Assembly: GCA_023957155.1 (NCBI GenBank)
Contig: JAMLHK010000001.1
Location: 558,001 to 622,000 of the forward strand
Length of the DNA stretch: 64,000 bases
Reading direction: 5' to 3'
Source of the DNA: Chitinophagaceae bacterium
GTDB taxonomy: Bacteria > Bacteroidota > Bacteroidia > Chitinophagales > Chitinophagaceae
Shown here: piece after piece, positions 48,197 to 57,700 of the stretch
Position numbering within the stretch: position 1 is the first letter of the stretch
How the letters are laid out: each line of letters begins with the position of its first letter
Program-made: the position numbers and the translations under genes
The notes under the pieces: generated by a model
What the model saw: the letters and a program-made list of their open reading frames with translations, nothing else
What the model was told of the DNA's origin: nothing
Databases searched by the model: none

Positions 48197-50191
48197 TCAA
48201 CCTTTCTTAACAACCAGGTGCGCTAACCCTGGATCGTTCAAAAGCCGTTCTATTTCCGACTGAATAATATCCTGAATGTCCTGTTTGATCTGGAAGTAGT
48301 TCCGTTGTATCATACTATTGTCCAGTTTGCGAATTACTTCTATTTCCTTATAGTTTTCTTCCTCTTTTTTTAATGCTGCATGGTCATTGATAATTTCACA
48401 ATAAAAGGCTTTCAGGTCTATTTTGTTATCAGGATCGTCAGCTACCATGCCCACAAATTCACCGGAACTCAATGCTGAAATTTTAGAAGGAGGCACGGCC
48501 GTTTCCAGTTGCTTGGAGCGACTGATGGAGGTATCGCCACTGTTGATAGAGTAGCTTTCCCTGTCCTGCATGATCTTGCCAATTCTTTCAGATACCTGTT
48601 TTGCGGTATCACCTGAACTTTGACCGGCAATAAGATTACCGCAAATATTGATCAGCACTTCCGCTTGCTCTCTTGAATAATCCCGTCTTACCTGCTCTAT
48701 TGATTGCACCCCGATTGTGGTGGATATTAAATTACTTCTGCCGGTTGCCACCACGGTATCAAGTGGCGTATAGATCGTAGGGTACTCATCGAAAATGAGG
48801 CTGCATTTTATTTTTCCCTTCTTATTGACGAGCTTCACCAAACGATTTACATACAGGGACAGCACTGCTCCATATATCTGTATCTTCTGCGGATTATTGC
48901 CCATGCAAACGATCTTGGGATCGTCGGGATTATTGACATCGAGGTTAAAATCATTACCGGATAAGATGTAGTATAACTGCGGTGAAGACAGTCTTGCCAT
49001 AGCCACTTTAGCAGATGCTATCTGACCTTCAAGCTGCTCCATAACATCATTCAGGTAGGCATTCAAAAATGGATTGATTAATACCTCACATTCTTTGGCA
49101 GCTTCGGTTCTGAACAATGTAAACAGGCTGTCGTAGTCTGCCTGCATCAGCTCTATAACGTGGGGTAAAGTGCAAAATTCACCGTCCTTATATTTCTTCA
49201 GATACCAGATAATTGCGGTCAGGAAATTTATTGGTGATTCCACGAAAAAATCGCCCTGGCGTTTTATCCACTCCCTGTTTAATCCCATTAAAATGGTACG
49301 TGCCGATTCTGCCGCATCGGTAATATCGGTCATAGCCGATGGCTCCAGTGGATTACACCGATGGCTTCTTGTTAGATCGTCAAAATTGATGACAAAAAAT
49401 CTCGGTGGCTTGCGGTATCTGTGTTTATTTTTCAGCCAGGAATTGTAGGCGATTTTGGAAAGGTCGTCGAACTTAAAATCGTACACGAACATGGTAAAGC
49501 CCTTGCGGATATGTTGGGTAATGACATGCCTAATTACGAAGTAGGATTTACCTGCTCCGGGCGTACCCAACACCATGACTGCCCTGAACGGATTGATGAT
49601 GTTGATCCAGCTATTGCGTACCTTATTTTTTAGCCGGTAGCGTGCGGGAAAATTGATGGAAAACTCATTTTCAAGCAATCGTTCTTCCTGTGGAAATGTT
49701 TCGTTTTCCTTATTGAAAATGTCTTTGTTATTGAACTTGCTTTTAATGATGCGGGAAAGCAATGTGCCCCCTGAAAGCACTAATAAAAAACCAGTTGATG
49801 TGATGCCTGTATAAACGATTGCCTTCTCCTGCGCTGGCAATCGCAGCATCATGGAAAGGTAACTGGCAAAATAAAGCAGCAAGCCTGTAATGAGGTAAGC
49901 GAAAGCCATTTTGTAGCTCAGCTTCTCATCTTTCCGGCCTTTAGCTCCGAGCAGCGAAATCGTCAAAAAGCCTAAAGCAATCAGCTTGCTTTTAACGAAG
50001 CTGCTGAATATTCCTGTACGGTAAATATTACCTAAAATGCGGTCGCTGAATGTGCTGCTCAACCCCCACTCCTGGAACGCAGCGTAGCAGTAATAATAGA
50101 AGTGTATCACTAAAATAACGATACTGATCAACCTGGTCATGTCCAGAATTTTCCTCAGCGCCTGTTCGTTCTCACCTGTCTGTACAGCCAT
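48197..50191 (-). CDS. mobC: MobC / TraG-like type IV coupling protein
   Basis: A 664-residue conjugative coupling ATPase. Four hydrophobic segments occupy the N-terminal 150 residues (SIVILVIHFYYYCYAAF, LIALGFLTISLLG and two more). The ATPase has Walker A LGTPGAGKSYFV near 208-215, Walker B CSLIFDEYPTIY near 440 and the TraD/TraG TGRSNLISTTIGVQSIEQV. It delivers the relaxase-DNA complex to the secretion channel at the inner membrane. It follows the relaxase by 11 bases; a strong terminator follows. Confidence 0.92.
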   Translation of the reverse strand: MAVQTGENEQALRKILDMTRLISIVILVIHFYYYCYAAFQEWGLSSTFSDRILGNIYRTGIFSSFVKSKLIALGFLTISLLGAKGRKDEKLSYKMAFAYLITGLLLYFASYLSMMLRLPAQEKAIVYTGITSTGFLLVLSGGTLLSRIIKSKFNNKDIFNKENETFPQEERLLENEFSINFPARYRLKNKVRNSWINIINPFRAVMVLGTPGAGKSYFVIRHVITQHIRKGFTMFVYDFKFDDLSKIAYNSWLKNKHRYRKPPRFFVINFDDLTRSHRCNPLEPSAMTDITDAAESARTILMGLNREWIKRQGDFFVESPINFLTAIIWYLKKYKDGEFCTLPHVIELMQADYDSLFTLFRTEAAKECEVLINPFLNAYLNDVMEQLEGQIASAKVAMARLSSPQLYYILSGNDFNLDVNNPDDPKIVCMGNNPQKIQIYGAVLSLYVNRLVKLVNKKGKIKCSLIFDEYPTIYTPLDTVVATGRSNLISTTIGVQSIEQVRRDYSREQAEVLINICGNLIAGQSSGDTAKQVSERIGKIMQDRESYSINSGDTSISRSKQLETAVPPSKISALSSGEFVGMVADDPDNKIDLKAFYCEIINDHAALKKEEENYKEIEVIRKLDNSMIQRNYFQIKQDIQDIIQSEIERLLNDPGLAHLVVKKG

Positions 50192-50202
50192 TGTTTTACG
50201 TT

Positions 50203-51510
50203 TTATTGGTTATTGGAAATGTTCTTTCTCTTTTTCTTTTTCCTGGCCTTTTTCTTCAACTGTCGGGGTACATAATCGCTCGTGTGTTCCGGTTGCATCA
50301 GGGCATCCAATATGCCTTCACTTTCTTTGGAATTTGGTGTTGGCTGAAAGGCATTTTCATTGACTTTGGTTTCTGCCGCAGCGATAGCCTTCGGCTGTAA
50401 CCCAATGCCTTGTTTTGCGGGTGGTTGCGACAGTAAATCCTGCCGCAAAACATCTTGCGGCAGACATCTTTCCTGTATGGCTTTAGCACTGTATTGCTTG
50501 CCTAATGCGCTCCCGTTGAAGACACATTTGGTTTGATGATCCACGTAGGTTATCCCGTATATCAAACCTGCATCGTTCTGACGCAGGGCTACGTAGATGC
50601 CCTTCCTTTCGAGCTGCTTCACTAACTCATCCAGGTTGGGCGTTTTGCCGATAAATAATCTGTCTATTTCGTTTTTGATACGGGCTTTGTGAGGCTGGCG
50701 TTTTGCATCATTCGGTGCATATTTTTCCTCCAGTTTTTTCAGAGTCGGCTGGTTGTAAAAGTCGCTGGCTTTTATGGGTACGCCTATGGGTTTTCCGTCT
50801 TCATCCAGTATGCGATATACCAATCCCCCGCCCTTAAAAATTCTGGAATCTTCGCTGCCGCGATCAGCCATTACATTGTACTGTTTCAGTACCGCATTCA
50901 GTTCCGGCAGGCCGGTGTAATGGTACTTATGCAGCACCGCATCGAGTACATTGGTGATAGCTCTTTTGGTTTCTGTGCGGCCGTATTGCACTTTCCTCAC
51001 ATCAACAGGTTTTAGCCTGAACGCTTCCCTTTTTGCATGGGCATCCGCAATCACAAGACCAAACATTTTTTCAATCTCTTTTCTTGCGGGTTCTGACTTG
51101 CGGATGCCCAGGTGATGCAGGTCAATGCGGTTACCATTGGACTTAATATTCGTAGTGACTATGTGGATGTGCGGATGGCCTGCGTCGTGGTGCTGATAAA
51201 CAAGATAGGGCTGCTCGCCAAAGCCTAATTTCTGCATATAGACTTTGGCAATGTTCATTAGCTTTTCCCTGCTCAAGTGCGTTTCCGAAGGGTCAAAATT
51301 GAGAGAGATATGTACATTCTTTCGTTCAACATCCTTGCGTAGATCTGTCCTTTTAAGCAGGTAGCCCAGCTTAATTTTCAGGCTCATTTCATCTGCATTC
51401 AGGGGAAAATTTTCTGCTCCGATACACTCCGCAACACCTTCTTTAATCTTGTTCTCATTGTAGTTGAAAATACGGTGCATAGAGTGGCCGGGCTTGATTA
51501 CTGCAACCAT
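50203..51510 (-). CDS. mobB: MobB relaxase
   Basis: A 435-residue conjugative relaxase. The N-terminal domain has SLNFDPSETHLSREKLMNIA and the metal-binding histidine triad GHPHIHIVTT (His112, 114, 116), typical of MOBP-type Bacteroidota MobB. A Lys/Arg-rich C-terminal tail ends KKKARKKKKRKN. It nicks oriT and pilots the strand during transfer. Start overlaps the MobA frame by 13 bases. Confidence 0.93.
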   Translation of the reverse strand: MVAVIKPGHSMHRIFNYNENKIKEGVAECIGAENFPLNADEMSLKIKLGYLLKRTDLRKDVERKNVHISLNFDPSETHLSREKLMNIAKVYMQKLGFGEQPYLVYQHHDAGHPHIHIVTTNIKSNGNRIDLHHLGIRKSEPARKEIEKMFGLVIADAHAKREAFRLKPVDVRKVQYGRTETKRAITNVLDAVLHKYHYTGLPELNAVLKQYNVMADRGSEDSRIFKGGGLVYRILDEDGKPIGVPIKASDFYNQPTLKKLEEKYAPNDAKRQPHKARIKNEIDRLFIGKTPNLDELVKQLERKGIYVALRQNDAGLIYGITYVDHQTKCVFNGSALGKQYSAKAIQERCLPQDVLRQDLLSQPPAKQGIGLQPKAIAAAETKVNENAFQPTPNSKESEGILDALMQPEHTSDYVPRQLKKKARKKKKRKNISNNQ

Positions 51511-51887
51511 ATTTCAAGCATTTTTTTTACGTTATTCCTGACCTGATCTACCTTATTGCTAAGGATTTTTTTCTCCACTTCATACGCAATCAGCCAGCTT
51601 CTAAACTCGGAGATTTGGTTAAGCGTATGCAGCTTTTTGACTGCCTGGTTGAAGTTGTTTCCCACCGCGTTAAGCTCGCTGCGCAGCCGGGTAAGCTCTG
51701 TCATTAAGTCATCCTGGGAACTGTTACGATAGGTCGTTACAACGGGCTTATCAAACAAGTTGTGACGCACATAATCACTCAGCTTTCGGCAGGTAGATGC
51801 CTTCCATTTCCTTTCAATTTTTGCATACTCATCGGGCGTTAAACGCAAGCCGATGATGCGTGTTCTGTTTGAATGTTGTCCTTTCAT
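51498..51887 (-). CDS. mobA: MobA accessory relaxosome protein
   Basis: A 129-residue protein of the plasmid mobilization (MobC/NikA-like) family: RIIGLRLTPDEYAKIERKWK (ribbon-helix-helix strand and helix) and LTRLRSELNAVGNNFNQAVK, the family hallmark. It bends oriT DNA and places the relaxase. ATG 51887 is preferred to a GTG one codon upstream. It is the first gene of the mobA-mobB-mobC leftward operon, next to the oriT-like structure. Confidence 0.9.
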   Translation of the reverse strand: MKGQHSNRTRIIGLRLTPDEYAKIERKWKASTCRKLSDYVRHNLFDKPVVTTYRNSSQDDLMTELTRLRSELNAVGNNFNQAVKKLHTLNQISEFRSWLIAYEVEKKILSNKVDQVRNNVKKMLEIWLQ

Positions 51888-51963
51888 CACTATTCATTTT
51901 CACTTTTTTAAATTCATAAATTCATTTCAGACGCCCTGCCCACGAGTTCCGAGTGATAGGCAG

Positions 51964-52018
51964 CCAGATCCGGTTGTTTAACAACCGTTCATCTGGCCGA
52001 TTGCAGGAAAGTTGCAAT
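51964..52018. other. oriT-like inverted repeats upstream of mobA
   Basis: A nested inverted repeat CCAGAT ... ATCTGG encloses the perfect palindrome CGGTTGTT-T-AACAACCG (51971-51987). A second inverted repeat ATTGCA ... TGCAAT follows at 52000-52018. Placement in the 238-base non-coding gap between the primase and mobA is where oriT is found in related elements. The nick site cannot be assigned from sequence alone. Confidence 0.55.
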
Positions 52019-52125
52019 CTTTCAGCCTTTGGAACCTCTTTAAGACATTTCAAGCTCCCAGAGTGTAGTAAGGAAAGCTAATGTGCTCAAAATGGCTAAA
52101 GCCGGTCTTACAGTGGCCGTATCGT

Positions 52126-53028
52126 TTACCACAGTTTTTGTCTTATATGCTTTCTTTCGGACTTGCCGAAATTCATAACCCAATCGTTGAAGTCTTTGTG
52201 ATTTTGGTAAAGGCTACTTTCATCCTTGTATTTACTGCTAAGGGAAAGTGCGTACCGACTGCAATTTTGTCCGGTAGTATCTCTGTCCAGATAGAGCCTA
52301 ATGGCTTTGTGTTTTTCCATAAAAAAGCGTGCAGTTTCAAAGAAGGATACAGAGTTCAATACCACAAAATCAAAGCGGTCTTCGGGGTCTTGTTGATGGA
52401 TGGCTTTGAAGGAAAGGAAGTCCGTAAATCCCTCAAAAACGATCACCTCGTCAGCACCATTATCAAAGCTGGTAATGCCTTTGGGTGAGCTGCTGGCTTT
52501 AAAGTAGGGATTGCGTATTTCAAAGCCGCCTAAATCATTCCTGAAGCCGATGCCATAATAGACTTTTTCATTAAGCTCGTACCGGACTTCCCGGCAATAG
52601 CGGTCGGCAATATCAACGGGTATGCGGCGTTGTTGCAAATACCTTAAAAGAGCGCTGGAAGAAAGAACAAAATTCTCTAAGATTTTTAGCTGACTTTCCT
52701 GCTCATGTTTTGTAAATGTCTGCTGAGAAATGGGCTTGTGAAAGGAAAGATTACCGCTTAAATTCTGGAGTAATTCAGAGATGGTACAGCCGTGGTACAG
52801 GATAGCAAAATCAATAAGATTACCACCCTTGCCCAAGCCATGATCATACCAGCGATTCAGTCTGCGGTTGACTTTGAACGACGGCGTTTTTTCATCCCGC
52901 AATGGAGAGTGATACCAATAATCGTTGTTCCTGATTTTCGACGGTTCATATCCTAATCCTGCCAGGAAGGAAACCATGTCTATTTCTTTGGCTTCGCTTA
53001 TAGAAAGCCGTTTGTTCCTGAAATCCAT
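52126..53028 (-). CDS. Toprim-domain primase of the conjugative element
   Basis: A 300-residue protein from ATG 53028. It begins DFRNKRLSISEAKEIDMVSF, a CHC2-type zinc region in altered form (YWYHSPLRDEKTPSFKVNRR ... WYDHGLGKGGNLIDF, lacking the Cys residues), then a Toprim domain with VIVFEGFTDFLSF and AIRLYLDRDTTGQN. Such primases prime the complementary strand after transfer or in element replication. It lies upstream of mobA and reads in the same direction. Confidence 0.85.
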   Translation of the reverse strand: MDFRNKRLSISEAKEIDMVSFLAGLGYEPSKIRNNDYWYHSPLRDEKTPSFKVNRRLNRWYDHGLGKGGNLIDFAILYHGCTISELLQNLSGNLSFHKPISQQTFTKHEQESQLKILENFVLSSSALLRYLQQRRIPVDIADRYCREVRYELNEKVYYGIGFRNDLGGFEIRNPYFKASSSPKGITSFDNGADEVIVFEGFTDFLSFKAIHQQDPEDRFDFVVLNSVSFFETARFFMEKHKAIRLYLDRDTTGQNCSRYALSLSSKYKDESSLYQNHKDFNDWVMNFGKSERKHIRQKLW

Positions 53029-53097
53029 AACCACACTTTTTCAAACACACTTTTCAGTTCTTCAATGCGAAGTTAAACAGGTGATATGGGATTAACC

Positions 53098-53149
53098 TAT
53101 CCTCATCATATTTTGATGAGGATACAGCGCAGTCTGTTATTTACTTTTG
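53098..53149 (+). promoter_or_regulatory. promoter region with 11-bp inverted repeat
   Basis: TATCCTCATCA-TATTT-TGATGAGGATA (53098-53124) is a perfect inverted repeat in the divergent region between the primase and the rightward gene at 53187. TACTTTTG (53142-53149) is a -7 box for that gene. The repeat lies at the -33 position, so a regulator bound there would control it. Confidence 0.6.
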
Positions 53150-53186
53150 TGTAGTGAGTATTGTTTTAAATTAAAAACCGGTAATT

Positions 53187-53474
53187 ATGCTGACAACAAA
53201 TGATGTAGCCAAAGTGTATGATACTATTCTCAGTATCCCTGGCATGAGCGAGACAGTGAAGATTGATATGAGGATCTCCCGCAAAAACGTATTGTTATTG
53301 CACAGTGTCCTGAAGCGTGGATTAATGGCTAAAGACGATGATAAATCATCTGCCTTACTGGAAAGCATTCCACAGGAAGCCTTGCAGGAATTACATTTAA
53401 TTGCAGACGATTATCTTACGAAAGCGGGTTTAACCGAACTCAGTGAAAAACTGAAAGCATTTAGCACAAAGTAG
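53187..53474 (+). CDS. hypothetical protein of the conjugative element
   Basis: A 95-residue helical protein (MLTTNDVAKVYDTILSIPGM; then VKIDMRISRKNVLLLHSVLK). It has its own promoter with inverted repeat and a strong terminator. Its position divergent from the primase suggests a maintenance or regulatory role; no family is recognised. Confidence 0.7.
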   Translation: MLTTNDVAKVYDTILSIPGMSETVKIDMRISRKNVLLLHSVLKRGLMAKDDDKSSALLESIPQEALQELHLIADDYLTKAGLTELSEKLKAFSTK

Positions 53475-53486
53475 CAGGAGAACATT

Positions 53487-53550
53487 AAAGCCATTTGGAG
53501 GGAGACAAATGCTTGCGGTATAGTAACGCAAGCATTTCAAATGGCTTTTT
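53487..53550 (+). terminator. double-stem terminator after 53187 gene
   Basis: Outer arms AAAGCCATTTG and CAAATGGCTTT (11 bp) enclose a second hairpin AAATGCTTGCG / CGCAAGCATTT (11 bp) and end in a T run. It closes the single-gene unit. Confidence 0.85.
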
Positions 53551-53617
53551 CGTTTAAAGATTTCAGGTTGCTACCATAGCCGCTTTAAGATAATGGTGTA
53601 AGGTATGGGGGAACTTG

Positions 53618-53833
53618 TTAAGTATCCTTATTAAGGACCCAATCTTTCTCGGATCTCATATTGGTTATGTTGTTCTTTTCTAACCATTTTAAAAAAGAAG
53701 CTACATCTTTTGGGAAAAAATGAATGATGTCACCATTTTTGAGCATAATGGTAAAAAATTCGCTTGCAGCAAGAAATTTGGCCAATTGCCCGGCGGTGTA
53801 CTCAAAATCCGGATAGTGATCGGATGAAGTCAT
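53618..53833 (-). CDS. hypothetical small protein
   Basis: A 71-residue protein from ATG 53833 (MTSSDHYPDFEYTAGQLAKF). FFTIMLKNGDIIHFFPKDVA and FLKWLEKNNITNM suggest a beta-strand pair and a helix. A longer reading to 53929 has no good start. Function unknown. It is likely at the right end of the transfer module. Confidence 0.55.
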   Translation of the reverse strand: MTSSDHYPDFEYTAGQLAKFLAASEFFTIMLKNGDIIHFFPKDVASFLKWLEKNNITNMRSEKDWVLNKDT

Positions 53834-54202
53834 ACCAGTTATTTTTAAAAGGTTTCTTTGACTTGCTGCCCGGACAAAAATTGGCGCAGGCAACAGCTCA
53901 CCGCACTGAGGTCTTAGGAAACCAGGCAACGATAAGTGCGCCCACGCCGTAGCATGAGCGTCCTCACTTATTGTCCCATTGCCATTTGAAAGTTCCTAAG
54001 TTTCAGTGCGGGACTCAAAGCTAAAACGCTTCAAGAATATTTTAATGCAAAGGTAATATTTCGGCCTAAATCTGCACGATTTTAAGTTGCAATATTGTGT
54101 GAAGGTATAAACCTCATATTGAGAACTAAATGGCTCATTGTGAGCCAGTACAGCACTTTTGGTTTGTAAATAACAAAAATTTGCTACATTTGCTTAACTT
54201 TT
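53834..54202 (+). promoter_or_regulatory. regulatory region before the metal-efflux locus
   Basis: This 369-base gap contains no supported gene. It includes TTTG (54163-54166), 18 bases, then TACATTTG (54185-54192), a promoter for the DUF6660-like gene, and a perfect inverted repeat TGGCTCA-TTG-TGAGCCA (54131-54147) about 16 bases upstream, a candidate site for a metal-responsive regulator. On the opposite strand TACCTTTG (54048-54055) could promote leftward transcription. No regulator gene is in the window. Confidence 0.6.
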
Positions 54203-54520
54203 ATGAAGTCGATGTCTTTCATATTGATGATCATTATCCTTGCAATGCAATTTATGCCTTGTACTGATAACTATTTGTCAAATAAAGGAATCGCAAAGTT
54301 AGAACTTATAAAAAAGGATACTGGTCAGCACCAAAACAAGCCTGATGCTTGCTCTCCTTTTTGTACTTGTAGTTGTTGCGCAATGCATGTAATTACAAGA
54401 TCATCTCTTAAAATCACATTACATCCACCTTTATATTCGCCTGAATACTCAGAATGTCCTACAGGTGGATTTATGGATGTCAGCCTTCCTATCTGGCAAC
54501 CTCCTCAATTAATTTCTTAA
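54203..54520 (+). CDS. DUF6660-like Cys-rich exported protein
   Basis: A 105-residue protein with an N-terminal hydrophobic segment (FILMIIILAMQFMPC) and a cysteine cluster CSPFCTCSCCAMHVI near residue 50. Proteins of this type (DUF6660) precede CusA/CzcA genes in Bacteroidota, and the Cys/His cluster suggests metal binding in the periplasm or at the membrane. It is first in the efflux locus and has its own promoter. Confidence 0.7.
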   Translation: MKSMSFILMIIILAMQFMPCTDNYLSNKGIAKLELIKKDTGQHQNKPDACSPFCTCSCCAMHVITRSSLKITLHPPLYSPEYSECPTGGFMDVSLPIWQPPQLIS

Positions 54521-54590
54521 GCCTTCTTTCTTAGTCATGCCTCCTTGTAGGCATGTAACTCCCTTTTTATTTCATTTTATCTGATGAATC

Positions 54591-54794
54591 ATGGCAAAAA
54601 AAACCAGATCATCACGTGGTAAGCGTATGCGGGGTCATCGTCATCATCATACATATCCGTATGTGAATACAGATAAGTATAAAAAACCCCGTTGGATGAA
54701 AATAGTGAAGTCTATTACAATAGTAGTCCTTTCAATCATCTTAATCCTCGCTATCATCGGCATGGTCATTCATTCGATATCTCATTACAAATAA
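54591..54794 (+). CDS. small His-rich single-span membrane protein
   Basis: A 67-residue protein: a basic, His-rich cytoplasmic N-terminus (GKRMRGHRHHHTYPYV) and one membrane segment (ITIVVLSIILILAIIGMVI). It ends three bases before the RND pump gene. A metal-sensing or metal-delivery subunit for the pump is inferred from the histidines and position. Confidence 0.65.
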   Translation: MAKKTRSSRGKRMRGHRHHHTYPYVNTDKYKKPRWMKIVKSITIVVLSIILILAIIGMVIHSISHYK

Positions 54795-54797
54795 GAT

Positions 54798-57700
54798 ATG
54801 CTTAAAAAAATTATTGAGTTTTCAATCAAAAATAAATTAGTTGTCGGGCTATTTACTTTGGCATTGATAGCTTGGGGGGTATATTCCCTAAAAAAGTTAC
54901 CAATTGATGCAGTACCCGACATTACTAATAACCAGGTACAGGTTATTACTTTAAGCCCTTCTCTTGCAACGCAAGAAGTAGAGCGCCTTATTTCTTTTCC
55001 TGTAGAACAAACAATGGCTACTATTCCGGAAATGGAACAGGTTCGTTCTATTTCCCGCTTTGGGCTATCCGTTGTAACTATTGTTTTTCATGACGATGTA
55101 GATATTTATTGGGCACGTCAGCAGGTTAATGAAAAATTAGCAGAAGCTAAAAACAATATCCCTCCGGGATTAGGTAACCCTGAAATTGCCCCCATATCCA
55201 CAGGATTGGGAGAAATTTATCAATATGTAGTCCATGCTAAAAAAGGCTATGAAAATAAATACAATGCCAGGGAACTGCGTAGTATTCAGGATTGGATTAT
55301 ACGCAAGCAATTACTTGGTACTCCTGGCATAGCTGAAGTAAATAGCTTTGGCGGCTTATTGAAGCAATATGAGATAGCCTTAGACCCGGATAAACTCAGG
55401 AGCTTCAATCTTAGCATTACGGACGTTTTTGATGCGTTAGAGAAAAATAACCAAAATACTGGTGGAGCTTACATAGATAAGAAGCCCAATGCCTACTTTA
55501 TTCGCAGTGAAGGATTAGTTGAAAACCTGAAAGATATTGATCGCATTGTTGTAAAGAACACGGCAAACGGCATCCCGGTACTCATAAAGGATATTGCCAC
55601 CGTAAAGATCGGGAATGCTATTCGTTACGGTGCATTGACAAGGGCAACCAAAGATGGACAGGGTGAGGCCGTCGGAGGCATTGTTATGATGCTGAAAGGC
55701 GCAAACGCTAATGAAGTTGTCAAGTCCGTTCAGCAAAAAATCAATCGCATCAGCAGCACATTACCGGAAGGGGTTACAATTGAGCCATACCTGGACAGGA
55801 GCGCTTTGGTTAACCGTGCTATTGGGACAGTAGCCAGAAACCTGATAGAAGGAGCATTAATAGTCATATTCGTGTTGGTGCTGTTCCTCGGAAATATAAG
55901 GGCTGGCCTCGTCGTTGCCTCCGTTATTCCTTTGTCTATGCTTTTTGCTATTTCCCTAATGAAGCTATTCGGGGTGTCGGGAAACCTTATGAGCCTGGGT
56001 GCAATAGATTTCGGCTTAATAGTAGATGGCGCTGTCATTATTGTTGAGGCGACCATGCATACACTTGCCTCCCGTGGGTTGATAAAGAAATATACGCAAA
56101 AAGAAATGGACGAAAAGGTAGAGAAATCTGCTGTGCGGATGATGAGCGCTGCCGCTTTCGGCCAAATTATTATTCTGATTGTATATCTGCCAATACTTGC
56201 ATTAGTTGGCATTGAAGGAAAGATGTTTCGTCCGATGGCACAAACAGTATCATTTGCGATTCTCGGAGCATTTATACTTTCATTGACGTATGTTCCTATG
56301 ATATCCTCTTTATTGCTAAGCAAGAAGGTGTCCCATAAAAAGAATTTTTCTGACCGTATGATGGATTTCTTTCAAAGGATTTATTCACCTATCATTCACG
56401 CAGCATTGAAGAGACGTTTGCTCGTGGTAAGTACTGCTGTAGTACTGTTGGTCATAAGTTTAGTGTTGTTCACCCGTATGGGTGGAGAGTTTATTCCGAC
56501 GCTTGAAGAAGGGGATTTTGCTATTGAGACACGTCTGCTGACAGGAAGTTCGCTTTCCCAATCAATTGATAAGGTAAATCAGGCATCTAAGATTTTAGTA
56601 GATAAGTTTCCAGAAGTAAAGGAAGTAGTAGGAAAAATAGGTTCGGCGGAAATACCTACCGACCCGATGCCAATGGAAGCAACCGATTTGACAGTTATCT
56701 TAAAAGATAAGGATGATTGGGTTAGCGCTCATAGCCGTGAGGAATTAGCTGAAAAAATGACCAAAGCACTCGAAAATATCCCCGGCGTAACTTTTGGCGT
56801 CTCTCAACCTATTCAACTTCGATCCAATGAGCTTATTTCCGGCGTTCGTCAGGATATTGGGATTAAAATCTTTGGAGACGATTTACAAGTCCTTACTGAT
56901 CTTTCGCAAAAGATCGGTAAAATCGTCGCTACTGTCAATGGGGCAAAAGACCTGTATCTTGAGCAGGTAACCGGATTACCGCAAATTGTGGTAAAAATTG
57001 ACCGGGATGCGATAGCACGTTATGGATTAAGTGTGGAAACGGTTAACCAGGCACTTAGTACAGCGTTTGCGGGACAGAGCGCAGGCCTTGTTTACGAAGG
57101 AGAACAACGGTATGATTTGGTGGTGCGCTTGTCTCAGGAGAATCGGAAGAATATACAGGATGTAAAAAACATATATATCAGTAGCCCCAAAGGTGAACAG
57201 GTTCCTTTAGACCAACTGGCTTCTGTTCAATTCCAGGTAGGCCCCAATCAAATACAGCGAGAAGATACCAAAAGAAGAATTATCGTAGGGCTAAATGTTA
57301 GGGGACGTGATATAGCCAGCGTTGTGAATGAGATTGAACAAAAAATCAACCAGAAGATAAAACTGCCTCCCGGATATTATATCACCTATGGAGGGCAATT
57401 TGAAAATCTTCAGGCAGCTAAGCAACGGCTTTCTGTAGCGGTTCCGGTCGCCTTGTTGTTGATCCTACTGCTCTTATATTTTTCTTTCGGTTCTGTTAAG
57501 CAATCGCTGCTCATTTTTACTGCTATTCCTATGGCTGCAATAGGCGGAGTGTTCGCGCTGCTGATCAGAGGTATGCCTTTTAGTATTTCTGCAGGAGTAG
57601 GCTTTATAGCCTTGTTTGGCGTGGCTGTGTTAAACGGCATTGTGCTTATTACGGAGTTTAATCGGCTAAAAAAGGAAAATGTTTACGGATTAAAGGAAAT

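Noticed and set aside
36482-53028. Complete conjugative transfer machine
   Set aside because: Coupling protein, relaxase and accessory protein are present, but no TraA-TraQ or VirB-like channel genes are in the window, so self-transfer cannot be claimed.
55730-56323. 197-codon leftward frame inside the RND pump
   Set aside because: Antisense shadow of the strongly conserved pump gene; no motifs or operon logic.
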